Positions 21,623-33,250 of a DNA stretch of 64,000 bases are shown in pieces (the first letter of the stretch is position 1; the number at the start of each line of letters is the position of its first letter). The notes under the pieces were generated by a model. That model searched no databases and had not been told where the DNA came from. It worked only from the letters and a program-made list of their open reading frames with translations. Location: the NCBI RefSeq assembly GCF_001761485.1, contig NC_090773.1, forward strand, positions 806,001 through 870,000. Reading direction: 5' to 3'. The translations under genes were made by a program, and so were the position numbers. Source of the stretch: Yarrowia lipolytica (Eukaryota; Ascomycota; Dipodascomycetes; Dipodascales).

Positions 21623-22586
21623 TTCAGTGTGTGCGTGGATTACTAGGTGATCGCCGAGCAACACTGAGCAGCACTGAGTGGGTGAGCATTTTGCTGAGTC
21701 GACAGGCCAGTGTGTTGCCTACGTTCATAGATTCTTACAGCTGTACCAAGTGCAGCTCATCGGGACAGTATTAGCCCGTTTATTTAATGCATTTTGAGGA
21801 ATGACTGGGTTGGAGATGAGTAAACTGCTGCTGTGGGTTTGCCACGTCCAGAGTATGTATTCCATAGCCATTATTATATTCGTTGTCTTAAGAAGCACAC
21901 AAGATAAACATGGACCGATTGATGGTGCTGTCTGGACAGCTTCGTTTCCTTGGTTCCTATGGCGACGATTAGGAAGCGGCTTTAGGTGAAGCTCGACTTT
22001 TCAGTTAACAAACTTTCAACTAATGTCAGTTCTTAGATATTCCCAAAAAGCAGTTTTACAGCTAGTTTCTCTACATAAAGGAGAGCTTTTGCTTAATAAG
22101 ATGAATATGTGGCAGATTTTATTCCAAATTATATATTCGCCATCACTCTAGCTGCTCTGGAACACCGATTTTGCCCCCCTAGTCTACATTTTCCTTTAAC
22201 TAATTTCTAAGTAACAGAAGCACTGATGGTGAATTTGACTCTACTGAGTGCCTGTAAGGGTATGTGACCAAGGAAGCAACGATTCAGCTGAAATTCAACT
22301 GGTTAATATATCTGCGTTGGAGAAGAGACATATGACAAAAACAGCAAGTCTCTGGTGTTTCCCACACTCAAACCTCCCCACAATATAATTTGCGTTGTTG
22401 GCGGATCGAACTGACAACCTTCCCCTCACGCACACACACACACACACCCAACTCCTCCTATTAACCTCGGGCCCTAACCCCGCTAGTGACGAAAATATGC
22501 AGTGTGCAAAAAAATGAGTGCACGCCTTTGCAAACCGTCTGGTCACATCACCAACACATCTATTCGCACCACTCACATCAATCGAC
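21623..22586. other. Intergenic region with CA microsatellite
   Basis: This is the promoter region of RPB5. It holds an AT-rich middle, a CA repeat (about 22428-22447), a GGGTTAGGG-type motif (22471-22482, minus strand) and two short upstream reading frames starting at 22497 and 22514. No gene. Confidence 0.6.
22471..22482 (-). promoter_or_regulatory. TTAGGG-type motif upstream of RPB5
   Basis: On the minus strand this reads CGGGGTTAGGGC, 105-116 bp before the RPB5 ATG. Confidence 0.4.
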
Positions 22587-23225
22587 ATGTCATCGGACGA
22601 CGCACAGAAGCTTTGGAAAGTGTACCGAACGGCCAAGGAGCTGGTCAAGGACCGGGGCTACACCATCACCGACAAGGAGGTGAATCTGTCCTTCGACCAG
22701 TTTGTGTCGGAGATGTGTGATCCCATGGGCAAGCCCATCAAGAAGAAAATGTGTTTCATGGCGTCTCCCTCGCCCGAAGCCATCGAAAAGTTCCCCGAAA
22801 TGGGCAACATTTGGGTCGAGTTCTGTGAGGAGGCCAGTGTGACGGTCAAGACGATGCGAAACTTTTGCATCCACATTTCGGAAAACAAGTTTGCCACGGG
22901 TATCCTGGTGTACGAAAACAACATGACTCCGTCCGCCAACCGACTCATCCCTTCGGTTGCTCCCGCCACCATCGACACCTTCCAGGAGACCGATCTGCTG
23001 GTCAACATCACCAAGCACGTTCTGGTGCCCACTCACATCAAGCTGTCTGGCGCAGAGAAGAAGTTTCTGCTGGAACGGTACCGACTGAAGGAGTCGCAGC
23101 TGCCCCGAATCCAGCGGGAGGACCCTGTTGCGCGGTACCTAGGTCTGCGACGAGGCCAGATTGTCAAGATTATCCGACGGTCGGAGACCTCTGGACGGTA
23201 CGCCAGTTACCGAATTTGTCTCTAA
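22587..23225 (+). CDS. RPB5: RNA polymerases I, II and III shared subunit RPABC1
   Basis: Rpb5 is the 25-27 kDa subunit common to all three nuclear RNA polymerases, placed at the jaw of the enzyme. The protein has 212 residues (yeast 215). The N-terminal jaw domain is seen as [20 protein letters not shown] with the [14 protein letters not shown] loop. The C-terminal assembly domain shows [40 protein letters not shown] and [20 protein letters not shown] before the end in YRICL. The start at [13 protein letters not shown] is the first ATG in this frame that matches family N-termini; upstream in-frame sequence has no ATG. Two out-of-frame ATGs lie 73 and 90 nt upstream and could reduce initiation if they are in the mRNA. 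Confidence 0.97.
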   Translation: MSSDDAQKLWKVYRTAKELVKDRGYTITDKEVNLSFDQFVSEMCDPMGKPIKKKMCFMASPSPEAIEKFPEMGNIWVEFCEEASVTVKTMRNFCIHISENKFATGILVYENNMTPSANRLIPSVAPATIDTFQETDLLVNITKHVLVPTHIKLSGAEKKFLLERYRLKESQLPRIQREDPVARYLGLRRGQIVKIIRRSETSGRYASYRICL

Positions 23226-25786
23226 GCGGAGGGAGCCACGCGACTTTTGCTTAGCATTCGATGCTGCCTTCTACCGCTTGCATCGACTCTGCTGGTTGAA
23301 CAGACTTACATATGGCGCTATCAGGTATTTCAGACGGTTCATGGAACACGGAATAGGAAACGGCATGGAGGATCATGGAGGAAGAAGAGCCTCAAATAGA
23401 TTAATTATTGTACTTTAGATGTTGGTGGTGGGGGTGGAGGTGTGGAAGGGTGCTGACGGTTGATACAGATGTAGGGAGATGTGCCAGTCACTAGTATGGT
23501 ATAAGAGAGACCAGGTTGTCTTTGTGGTTGTTCTAGACCGTGGCCGAAAGGGGCTCAGATAGATGCTGCCACTACCCTCAGCAGAAGAGAAGGTAATTGT
23601 ATCACAGCAGCAACGGCTCCGTTGAGTGGCTATCAGGGAGGTAGCCAGCTGACTTTGTGGTCTCCAGTACGAGGAATGTACTGAAGAGGTAGCTGCTCTT
23701 ATGGACCTAGCTACTTTGTAGCTCCTTTTTGATCTGATTTTCTTCAATTACCAATATGCAACAACAGTTAAGGGAGAGAGACTGTTATATCCTGTTGGTC
23801 GTGCCTGCTCGTCGGGCGCCGCACTCGCTCGTTGCACCTGAATCAATGAGAATGTAGTCTGCCAACTGAGCCAACTAGACACAAACTAGACACAAAGTCG
23901 GTAGAATGCATATTTGTAGTGATTTTCCCTCTGTTAGTCGTCGGTTCTCGCTTGTTCGCACGCCATTGGTCCGTAACAGCCCCTCGTATCAACTCCACCA
24001 TTTCTGTAGCAACCGCTTGGTATAGGCGTCTAGTCATCTGTAATCTGGAACGCGTTTAATTGCATATTAATGGAGTTGTTTGATAAAGGGCAGAAGGTAG
24101 CGGTGCTCTTCGGGGCAGCTTTCGTATCGTATTCACTGTAGTAGCTGTATAATGCTGCATTGGAGAGATGTAGCTTGACTTCAGAGACTCGCAGTTTCCA
24201 TTAGTATCTGTATTTGTTGAATAAAATAAACTTTTATATAACAAATACATCATTTGTTCGACAACCAGGCTCTTCTCTCTACCAAAGAGACTCAAGCAGA
24301 GTCTCCGCACCCTATAAGCAGTGGAGGATTCGACTGAGCACGCCATCCGGTTGACCAAATTCAGCTGAGTGAACGTGTTCCTCAGAAGGGAAACCACCAG
24401 TAATTTTTGTCACCCTTGTCAAGGTTTTCCAACCAACCGTGAACTATCTTTCGTCATGTCGTTTAGTAGAATACTCGTGTCCTGATAGTCTCCTAATCTC
24501 ACCATGTTCGAAGCCACCAATACGAGCATTCGCGCCACAATTCTTTTTATGTACGTACAGGTCTGGTCTTTTGCAGGTACACAACAGACCACATGACTCA
24601 GCTCGTCTCGTGGAGTCTTTACCCGGAAGGTCCAGTTGACCCGGGCTGGCTGGATGAAACTTTTCCGGACCGCGCATTATCGCTGTACTACTACCTCAGA
24701 CCCAAGACAGCCCACCGCCGGAGTCGTACCTGATGATGGCGTGGCTGGCGAAGGGGGATATTATTTGACGGTATTATTCGGGGTTGCGGATGTGCTGATT
24801 TGACCCAGGTGATATTATGACCCATCATTTCGGTCGTGGGCTGGGTCCTGCGGTTGTGTCCAATATAATATATATCGTATAATTACACTAATTATTAATT
24901 ATTGTACAGCGTTTGAACTTGCTGTACATAGTGTACTTGTACCGATGGAATTCCACCCCAGATTGTGTTTGCGAGGGAACCTGACTTTTTGTGTCTGTCC
25001 AAGTCTGTTTGCGCGCTCGTTTTCGTGTCTGTGCGCGTGTCGGCAGCTCTTTTACCTCCTTTTTCAGCCTTACTATTTACATGTGCCTGTTCCAACCTCG
25101 TGATAATGCACCAGGTGCCGTTCTAAGGTTGGGGCTGGCAAACCTAGACCAGCCCGGTGGGAAAGAGAGGCCACAACAGGCACGGCTAACAGGGGGCGAA
25201 GGAGTAGAGCTGGAGAGAAGATTTGTGGGGGTAAAATGGAGCTCTTGACCTCTTGAACACACTGGCGTTTTCAGATTGACCATATGTTGGGTTCGGGGCC
25301 AATCAGCAGCACCCCTCTCCGCGTTCCCTCCACCGTCGTTTTCGGCTGGTTTGAGTTTAATTTGGGTCCCACACGACATTATTATTTCGGTCCACAGTGT
25401 GTCACCTCTGACGCCAACAAAGGCCTACCACCGTGCCAGACAAAGAAGACCCATCCGCGATAATGTGGTGTGGTGCAGATGTCTACCCCGCTAGCACCCC
25501 TCTAAATAATATGGGCCCCAGACAAACCAGGTACCAGCCCCGATCCGCAGATATATAATGGCGTGGGGACGGTGAGTGGACTCTTCATTCGACACTCGAT
25601 CTCATCTCAGAGACACCCAGACCCTCAAGTCAATCTCTTCAACTCCTGGTACTATCTACAAGACTAGTGCCCAACCGCGCCTCCTTGATCAAATCAGGCT
25701 TCCCCAACCACCACCACCGCTCCACCAACACGTCGTCCGCATACGCCCCTAAAGTCGAGTTTTCTTCATTCAAACTCGCCCCAATC
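23226..25786. other. Long intergenic region RPB5-MARVEL gene
   Basis: No supported gene lies in these 2.6 kb. Sequence is mixed: a TATA-like AATATAATATATATCG at 24862-24877, AT-rich 24880-24905, a GTACTTGTACC element near 24931, and an ATATATAATG element at 25551-25560 that could be the TATA region of the next gene. Confidence 0.55.
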
Positions 25787-26269
25787 ATGGTTTCCCTCAA
25801 CATTGTCAAGGTCAAGTCTCTGGCCACCACCAACCTGCTGATTCTCATCTTCAGACTCGTCCAGTTCTTCTTTGCTGGCGTGGTCTGTGGAATCGTCGCC
25901 TGGTACATCCACCAGCAAACCACCCCCACCGGATCAGCCTCGTCTCCGTATGTCTTTTCCATCATTGTCGCCATCGCCACTATCCTCACCCAGTTCATCT
26001 ACTGCATCGACTTCTCCCACAGACTGGTTTTCCTTTGGGACCTGGTGCTGGGATACACCTGGATCATGGCTTTCGTGTGGTTGCTGGACTCCTCCAGACC
26101 TCTTCCCTGCGGCTGGTCGGCCTTTGACCCCTTTGGAAACGCCGGCTGTGGCAAGATCCGAGGAGTTCTCATCTTCCAGATTGTTCTAGCTTGCATGTGG
26201 ATCATCACTGCCATTGTTGGTTTCGTCGCTTTGATTCAACATAAGCGACGATCTAAGATCATCGGCTAA
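25787..26269 (+). CDS. MARVEL-like four-helix membrane protein
   Basis: The product has 160 residues, started at the only in-frame ATG near the 5' end (MVSLNIVKVKSLATTN); the open frame upstream has no ATG. Four hydrophobic helices are seen at about residues 14-38, 53-76, 82-103 and 126-150. The second loop is luminal/extracellular-like with a cysteine-rich motif (PCGWSAFDPFGNAGCGKI), and the C-terminus is short and basic (QHKRRSKIIG). This layout is that of fungal MARVEL-domain proteins (Nce102/Fhn1 and related groups), which associate with membrane subdomains. The specific subfamily and function are not clear. It is convergent with RIB7. Confidence 0.7.
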   Translation: MVSLNIVKVKSLATTNLLILIFRLVQFFFAGVVCGIVAWYIHQQTTPTGSASSPYVFSIIVAIATILTQFIYCIDFSHRLVFLWDLVLGYTWIMAFVWLLDSSRPLPCGWSAFDPFGNAGCGKIRGVLIFQIVLACMWIITAIVGFVALIQHKRRSKIIG

Positions 26270-27238
26270 GATGTGACAACCTCGACTCCTTCATCGGCCA
26301 AAGAATACCTTCTTCTGACTCTCTCGCATCCCCTTCTCCTTCTCCTCCAATCCAGACCTCGCATTCATTCTGGATCGGGATCTTCCTTTCATCCTGTTTC
26401 AGGCCAGGCTCCCGCCTATAAAATACTTGCATATACTTAATGATTATTTATGACTTTCCTTAGAGCAGAAGCAAGTACAACTTGTGGATACAGACTTGTA
26501 GAAACAGTACAAGTACTTGTACTTATACTTGTACAACTCATCTTTTTTCGCCCACATCAACCACCCAAAGTTGAGTTGCGACAGCTAAAGAGGAGTCGTA
26601 TAGTGAGGAGTTACAAGTACAAGTAGGAGACGCATGTTCAGATATCTGAGAATTCAAAGATGGAAAAATTGAGAATCGTTGCAGATACGAAACGCTCTAC
26701 TAGTACCTGTACAAGTAGCCATATACACACATATTATACTCGATCGACTTCCCCAAATACTCTTTCCTACTTCGATATTCACTTGAGACTATTAGTAATC
26801 AACTTCGAAAGGAACCCAAACGAGTCAAATATTGACGCAATGGCACCAGAAACTGCTCCATTGGAACCGTTGTAGTCGATTCACCCATTTTACGAGATCT
26901 CAGCGTTCTCCAGCCCCAACTGTGACATTAATTGCCAATATACAATATAGATACGTATTGTACTCGTCCTCGTACTTTACGAAGATTGTGTGAAGGTACA
27001 CTTTTACAGTCTCTCAATAGATCTACAATCTCACTCAGTCATAACTTACTCGGTCTATTGTCTATAAGCGCTCTAAGCACAGTCTATCGATGGTATTTCT
27101 ACCGGTGGTATTAGTAATCTTGATGCGTGTTGGATGTGTTAGTGAGTAGAGCGCGGATCGGAGTTGAGCCAGATCACAAACGCTCCGCATTAGTGTCTAA
27201 TCTCATCTCTCGGATCCGTCCAGAGTGCCTCGCATTCT
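26270..27238. other. Convergent intergenic region rich in TACTTGTA motifs
   Basis: This 970-bp spacer separates the convergent MARVEL-like gene and RIB7. It carries a dense cluster of ACAAGTA/TACTTGT hexamers at 26500-26535 and 26612-26624, and more single copies. No gene is seen. Confidence 0.6.
26502..26535. repeat. TACTTGTAC-type short repeat cluster
   Basis: GTACAAGTACTTGTACTTAT followed by ACTTGTACAA forms a partly palindromic run of the hexamer ACTTGT/ACAAGT, about 240 bp past the MARVEL-like gene stop. Confidence 0.65.
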
Positions 27239-27991
27239 TCACTCCTTCTTCTGGACAGCACACATGACACTATCTCTCTCAGCAGCGGCCCACTTGACCT
27301 TGTCAAGAATGACGCTCTCCTTTGGCGAGACCTCGAGGCCGGCTCGACCCAGGAAAACGGGTCCCACAGTCACTACAAGCGAATCAAAGGCTCCCACCTC
27401 AAGCATGCTCTCAATGACATGTGCGCCTCCCTCGACCATGATGCTCTTGAGTCCACAGTCGTTGTGCAGAGCGTCGAAGATGGACTTCCAGGAAAAGTCG
27501 TCCAGCATGAGAACCTTTCCTCCAAAGTCCTCAATGCCCTTCTTCTTGAACTTTTTGGCGGTGTCAATCTCGTAGCCGCTCTTGGTTACCACAATGGGCG
27601 CCTTGTAGCCGTTGTGGGCGGCGTTGCAGGCCAGCTTGGTGGCCTTGAACTCCCATCGGAACTGGGGGTCCAGAATGATGGGCTGGGGGGACTGCTCTTG
27701 CAGCTTGTAGTCCTCATCGGTGAAGCTCTTGCAGTGCAGCCCGGGGTTGTCAATGATGGCAGTCTGGACTCCGACCAGGATACCGTCGTGGTGAGCTCGC
27801 AGCCAGTGCGTCATCCGCTTGGTCTCCTCGGACGAAATGGTGGTTCGCTCGTCTCGCTTGGCGGCAATTCGAGAGTCCAGCGATTGTGCGTATGTCAGAG
27901 TAACGTGGTTCTCGCCCTTAGGAGGCAGGTACGGCGTCAGGGTCTGCTTGAGGTTGGCAGAAACGGGAATGTGGGCGTCGATGTCGGACAT
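27239..27991 (-). CDS. RIB7: 2,5-diamino-6-ribosylamino-pyrimidinone 5'-phosphate reductase (riboflavin pathway)
   Basis: This NADPH-dependent reductase performs the second step of fungal riboflavin synthesis, reducing the ribosyl side chain of the GTP cyclohydrolase II product to a ribityl chain before deamination. The protein has 250 residues (yeast Rib7 244). Family motifs: HVTLTYAQSLDSRIAAK, TISSEETKRMTHWLRAHHDG, ILVGVQTAIIDNPGL (pyridine nucleotide-binding DHFR-like fold), QPIILDPQFRWEF and KSIMVEGGAHVIESML (the glycine-rich MVEGG motif). The start MSDIDAHIPVSANLKQTL is the first in-frame ATG. It is expected in the cytosol. No FMN-type riboswitch would be expected in a yeast and none is seen. 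Confidence 0.93.
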   Translation of the reverse strand: MSDIDAHIPVSANLKQTLTPYLPPKGENHVTLTYAQSLDSRIAAKRDERTTISSEETKRMTHWLRAHHDGILVGVQTAIIDNPGLHCKSFTDEDYKLQEQSPQPIILDPQFRWEFKATKLACNAAHNGYKAPIVVTKSGYEIDTAKKFKKKGIEDFGGKVLMLDDFSWKSIFDALHNDCGLKSIMVEGGAHVIESMLEVGAFDSLVVTVGPVFLGRAGLEVSPKESVILDKVKWAAAERDSVMCAVQKKE

Positions 27992-30104
27992 TGTAAATTG
28001 GTGACAAAAAGTTTGGTTTCGAGAGCGGAAACAACGGCGTACCAAGTCTTATATATCGGATAGAAATGGTGTTAAGGCCTCTGATGTATGTACGAATGGG
28101 CCGGTCAAAAATGTGCGCCACTGCTATAATTTTAAGCTTGCATCACAGACGCTTCTCGACGGTTAGTTGCTGTGTTTTCGATACCCATCGAGGGGGCGTT
28201 GGAGTGGAGATTTTCAACCGAAAATGGTTTTAATCGAGTTTTACGGGTCCAAATGAGCCAGATTCCGACTTCCAGCTGTCCTCCGACCCTCGCATCACCG
28301 TCTTCGAGACCTCCCAAATTATCCACTCTTCCCTGCGAAACCCAAACTTACCAGACATGTATGGTATGACGTCATATAACGGAAAGGCGAAATATCCGGC
28401 AATCTACGGATCCTCGGGTAATACATGTGGTTTCATTTGACCATGTTCAAAAACAACATTTGTTTTGTGCAGCGAGACTCAGAGTTGCAAACACGGTTAT
28501 CTCTCGTTCCCGTAACCAACTCCACCGCCCACCATACAACAACCCAAGGGAGAGAGTGTATTGCCTACGGACATGTTATAAAGTGGAGGCTGTGTACGCG
28601 ATACGTGTGCCCAGGGCCCAGCGGTACTCGCTGGCTTGACCCACGAGTCCCTGGACCAACTGCTTTTCTCACTCGTATGTCTCACACTCGGAATATCCCT
28701 CACAGCAGGTACCGACGTGGTAGCAATGTGCTCAACGGCTTAATAGACACATACATATGGGCTCAGCGGAGTCTGTGGCAACAGAGAGGGGGTTTACAAA
28801 CCTCTGGACTTTCTGTTTAAGAGCCACCTACTGTTATTGACAACGTGTATGTCTCTCTTTGTTATCTTTCAGAAACACGGCATCCCTTCTTACGTATGTA
28901 CAAGCACATTCACCCTCTGTACACAGCTCTCTTCAGGTGCAAGACGTAATCGTGCATATCTACGGACTCCGCAATACGAGTTATTTCCGGTCACAGAAGC
29001 TATACGAAAAGCACGGGCACATATCGGACGTTCAAGGAGGTGGAATTCGCATTCCAGTCTTTCACCATGCCTGGGTACCGATACTTACCCGAGTCTTATA
29101 GCACAGACCAACCCAGCACCAGTCCACTCAGCACTCCATCACCAACGGCGTCAACATTGCATGTTATCATCCAGCATACCTCGAACAAGTGTGATATAGC
29201 ACGAGAGGCTGTACTGTAGTGTGCGAGCGTAGGTACTGATGAGAAAAAACCACACACTATAGACACAGTGGACTTGTAGCGGTACATGGCTACATTCCCA
29301 ACTCTCCCCACCCCCCCGTACTAATGCTCGTACTCGTACTGGTCATGTCTCGGAAAAAACAGACCCTATCAACAGTCGCGTTTGGTCACTTTCTGAAACA
29401 CGCAAGTCCTGCCGCCACGGCCGCTTTGAGCCCAGCCAAACTTCTCCTTGGTCCGTCTTTTTCCGTCCATCCACCGCCGGAAATAACATGTCTCACTTTC
29501 AGACGGCTTTGACTCGCCCTGGCTCACTTTGGCGCTCACAGACGGCAACGATCAACGGCGGTCCAAACTCTCGGAACCTAGGAAACCCTGCAGGAGACGC
29601 CCGATATGCCGATTCTAAGCATGTGTTGGCCACTTGAAAGGCAGCTAATTGTAAGGAGGCGGACTGATATCGAGCGGACCGGGAGAAATGTGTTGATTAA
29701 GATCAAGTCTGGCACTTGTATTTTTAGACTGGACTCCCAAAAATTTCAGAAAAAAAGGCAAAAAAAAAAGGTGGAATGAAAAAAGTTGTGTTACTCGTAA
29801 TCTGTACCAACTTGTGGACAACTCTGAAGAGGTCAAGACTCATAACCGTAGGTTCGATTCCCACTTGCACATATTTATATATTACGTAATCTTCCCGAAT
29901 TGTTCAAAATATTGGCCAATCCTCTCAGATTGCATTTCTAACGTGGCCAATATTTTTACTTTTCATTTACAAGAATCGATCCCTCTCTAGTCCCCCTCTC
30001 CACAAATCGCCACCACAGTGGCAATAAGCTCTATCGCCAACATGGTTGTCCAACATCACTCATCTACCACCACCTCACCTCACTACTACACAATACAAAC
30101 GACA
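27992..30104. other. Divergent intergenic region RIB7-PRE7
   Basis: These 2.1 kb lie between divergent genes. No gene longer than about 60 codons is supported. A 42-codon ATG frame on the minus strand (28230-28358) is weakly protein-like. An A-rich tract runs at 29750-29782, and a tRNA T-arm-like GGTTCGATTCCC occurs at 29852-29863 without a matching tRNA fold. Confidence 0.55.
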
Positions 30105-31343
30105 ATGACGGTGCAGGAGAACGTCAACCAGGAGCCTATCGAGCACCGATTCAACCCCTACGGCGGTGAGTATCACGTGATGGATTGGTGGACCAAAGTT
30201 GCCACCGAGAGCGACATGGAAGCAGACCGGAAAGACCCAAATGGATACTCATCAATCTGTCGGGACGATGATGAAAAGGAGCACAGTCAGGTCAATCATG
30301 CGGCGAGTGGGTTTGGTGATAAGGATTCTATGACGTGTTTTGTTTCGCTAGACTATGTTTGTCTTGTCATGTGGTTTTCAAGGATATCATCCATATTGAG
30401 CACACAATCCCGATTGGGGTGCGAATGGCTTGTGTGGAACCAATCGTCGACCCACAGTAGGTCGACGACACAGGGGGAGACGGATGCAACGTTGTTATGT
30501 TCTGATTCAATGCCACCACACTACTCCCAGTCACCATGAGATGAGACACAAGATACTCATCATCGAAAGTCCTCTGGAATCGTATGTTGTTGTGGTTTTC
30601 TTCTCTGACGTGACATACCATTTCATCATTGCCCGTCTGCCCTTCTGGGGAGTCATATGATGTCCGCCCGTGACTCACGGCTATGCGCGGCCGTTTACTA
30701 GCTGCCAATTACTAACGTAGACAACGGAGGAACCGTACTCGGAATCGCAGGAGACGATTTCGCCCTGCTGGCCGGCGATACCCGAAATACAACCGGCTAC
30801 TCCATCAACTCGCGGTACCAACCCAAGGTGTTTGACGTCGGAGACAACATTCTGGTGACCGCCAACGGCTTTTCCGCCGACGGTGACGCCCTCATCGAGA
30901 ACATCAAGCAGCACGTCGAGCTGTACCACTACCAGAACAACAAGCCCCTCAAGGTGCAGTCGTGTGCGCGAGCCATCCAGCACATGCTCTACAACAAGCG
31001 GTTCTTCCCCTACTACGTGCACACCATCATTGCTGGTCTGGACGAGGAGGGAAAGGGCGCCGTGTACTCGTATGACCCTGTAGGATCGTATGAGCGGGAG
31101 TTCTGCCGAGCTGGAGGCTCTGCTGCCTCGCTGGTCATGCCCTTCCTCGACAGTCAGGTCAACAAGAAGAATCAGCAGGTGGAGAACCCACCACCATTGA
31201 CTCTGGAGGAGGCTCTCAAGGTGGTCAAGGACGCCTTTTCGTCTGCTACCGAGCGACACATTCATGTTGGTGACGGTCTGGAGATTCTCATTGTCACCAA
31301 GGAGGGCGTTCGAAAGGAGTTTTTCCCTCTCAAGCGGGATTAA
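30105..31343 (+). CDS. PRE7: 20S proteasome subunit beta-6
   Basis: Pre7/beta-6 is a non-catalytic beta-ring subunit of the 20S proteasome core. Exon 1 is 30105-30165, the intron 30166-30720 (GTGAGT ... TACTAACGTAG, phase 1), exon 2 30721-31343, giving 227 residues. The splice joins EPIEHRFNPYG to DNGGTVLGIAGDDFALLAGD, exactly the conserved junction in yeast Pre7. Other marks: TRNTTGYSINSRYQPKVFD, RFFPYYVHTIIAGLDEEGKG, YSYDPVGSYEREFCRAGG and the C-terminal SATERHIHVGDGLEILIVTK. No catalytic N-terminal Thr is expected in this subunit. An in-frame ATG at 30042 could add 21 residues; 30105 was preferred because the length ahead of the core then matches relatives. The gene is convergent with ERD2, 219 bp apart. 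Confidence 0.95.
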
Positions 31344-31562
31344 TAGTAATGCATGTATGATTGATATTAACGAGTACAAGTAGGTCTACGGTGATTTGAA
31401 GAAGCACATGAGGTTCTTTCTCACATAACGTTTCACTGATTTGACTATATGACCGGTGTGTGCATGGCAGTCCGGTGACGGTCCTAAGACCATTACTCTG
31501 GCAGTCTCTACCTGTCTTTTCCTTGCTCTTGCAGCAGCTCTATTTTAACCCATTGCCTCTAA

Positions 31563-32216
31563 TTAAACAGGCAGCTCAAACTTCTCGCCATTGAGGACCT
31601 TGACGTAGTAGACGTAGAAGAAGTCCGAGTAGATGACAGTCTGGATGATGCCTCCAATGAAGGCCACCAGGTTGGTCTTGTCCTCGGTCCAGAAACGGTA
31701 GATCCAGTTGAGAATGTACAGCGCTCGGTAGACTCCCAGGGCGGCAATGTAGTGGATGGTGAGGTTTTCGGCCTGGCCGGTTCGCTGCAGCATGAACAGC
31801 TGGGGCAGGATGGCGGTGCACTCCAGCCACACAGAAAAGGACCACAGAATGTCCAGAAACGTGTATCCGTCATTGAAGATGAGCGACATGACCACCGCCG
31901 GGCCCACCAGGTACTCGACCTTGAAAGTGTCAATGTGCCTGTTGGTCTGTTCGTTGGAGTACTTTTGTGTCATGAGGTAGATGGTGTAGATGGACGTGCC
32001 CAGGTAAAGCAGCTTCATCAGCACGTTGTAGTATCGGCCTGCCCGCACGTCCGAGAAGACAAACAGGTCCATGTAACGGGCCACAAACACCGCCAGGTAC
32101 AGCGCCTGGGTTTTGAGCGACAGGCCACTGGTCGACTTGCGCGTTCGGATTGTGTGAATCAGAATGAAGATGGAGGCCACGTGGGCCATGTCACCGGCCA
32201 GACGGAAGATGTTCAT
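31563..32216 (-). CDS. ERD2: ER lumen protein-retaining receptor (HDEL/KDEL receptor)
   Basis: Erd2 is the seven-helix Golgi receptor that captures escaped ER proteins by their C-terminal H/KDEL and returns them in COPI vesicles. The protein has 217 residues (yeast 219). It starts MNIFRLAGDMAHVASIFILI and shows STSGLSLKTQALYLAVFVAR, YMDLFVF, LMKLLYLGTSIYTIYLM, FKVEYLVGPAVVMSLIFN, WSFSVWLECTAILPQLFML and NWIYRFWTEDKTNLVAFIGG. The ligand-pocket residues lie in these blocks in known receptors. The C-terminus ends KVLNGEKFELPV. Together with DPM1 and WBP1 it adds to the ER/Golgi genes in this window. Confidence 0.96.
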   Translation of the reverse strand: MNIFRLAGDMAHVASIFILIHTIRTRKSTSGLSLKTQALYLAVFVARYMDLFVFSDVRAGRYYNVLMKLLYLGTSIYTIYLMTQKYSNEQTNRHIDTFKVEYLVGPAVVMSLIFNDGYTFLDILWSFSVWLECTAILPQLFMLQRTGQAENLTIHYIAALGVYRALYILNWIYRFWTEDKTNLVAFIGGIIQTVIYSDFFYVYYVKVLNGEKFELPV

Positions 32217-33250
32217 CGTGGAGGCGTGATTGCGGATGTCGTTGCGGTTGTAGTTGCACTTGGAGAGAGATGTTGCACTGGTGCCGGAGCTTATGCAAGC
32301 TCTCTATATCGGTTGCCTGCAGACCGAGATGTGTGACGTGTTACACCCAAGCCCATAGAGTCTATTTTCTATGCAGGGAGAAACGTGACTAAGTGAGCGT
32401 GAGCGTGAGCGTGAACGTGTCACAGAGATGTAGAGTAGAACAGTCGACAACAAGGGTTGAATGTGGGAAATAAGAATGACGGAAAAGTGGGAGGGGGAAA
32501 TACCCCTTTATATATCCACCTAGCCCGTTTGTGTCACCATGACTGGACACGTCACCTACATAGTAGGCACGCGATGAGTGAAACTTTCGGCAACGGTCTA
32601 ACGGTCTGAAAAGAGGTTTGGGGACGCGGTAGAAATAGGTGAGAAGCGCCAGGGGACTCAAGGAAGACGACCGCTGGGCAACTGGGTCTCTCCAAGCCCA
32701 AGGTGTGTCCATTGAGTGGCTGAGACGTCAGTTCTGGTCTGTATCTTCCGTGATCATCTCGGTTTCTTATTATGAGTACAACTCCATCAAGGTTAGTCAG
32801 AGTGAACATCCGAGGGTACAGTACATACCGGTAGATTCGCGGCATCATGAGCTTTCGATTCGTGTGCCCAACCATGTCGGTGTGAAGATACAATGAAATG
32901 ATAAGCTGGTACGTCAAGGACGAGTCTATAAACATGTTTGTAATAAATTAATTCATCTAGAAGTTGCAGCCATTGATGAGGGAGCAGTGTGGGTCGCATC
33001 AGCATGTGCTTGGTGTATCAGAGATGACGATGGGCAAGAGTCGCAAGTATTGGATGCTTTATTCGAACCAACGAGTTCTAGAGAGTAATACTTGCAAGTG
33101 ACAGATGGACTCTGTACTGATACCGCACTTTTGGACCCTCGAGAGGAAGAGTTGATAGTGAGTCGCCAGTTGAAGACAGAGGACATTAAGTACCACATTC
33201 TCCAGGGGGAGACCAATACAATACCAACTTGAAATGCTGCTCCAAAAACC
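32217..33250. other. Intergenic region
   Basis: This 1.0-kb region is the promoter of ERD2 (GTGAGCGTGAGCGTGAGCGT, a 6-bp repeat at 32394-32413) and the 3' flank of the MFAP1-like gene. No supported gene. Confidence 0.55.

Noticed and set aside
29790-29871. tRNA-like sequence with CTCATAA and GGTTCGATTCCC
   Set aside because: The anticodon-loop-like and T-arm-like parts are only 7 nt apart where 15 are needed, the anticodon stem does not pair, and no matching acceptor strand exists upstream.
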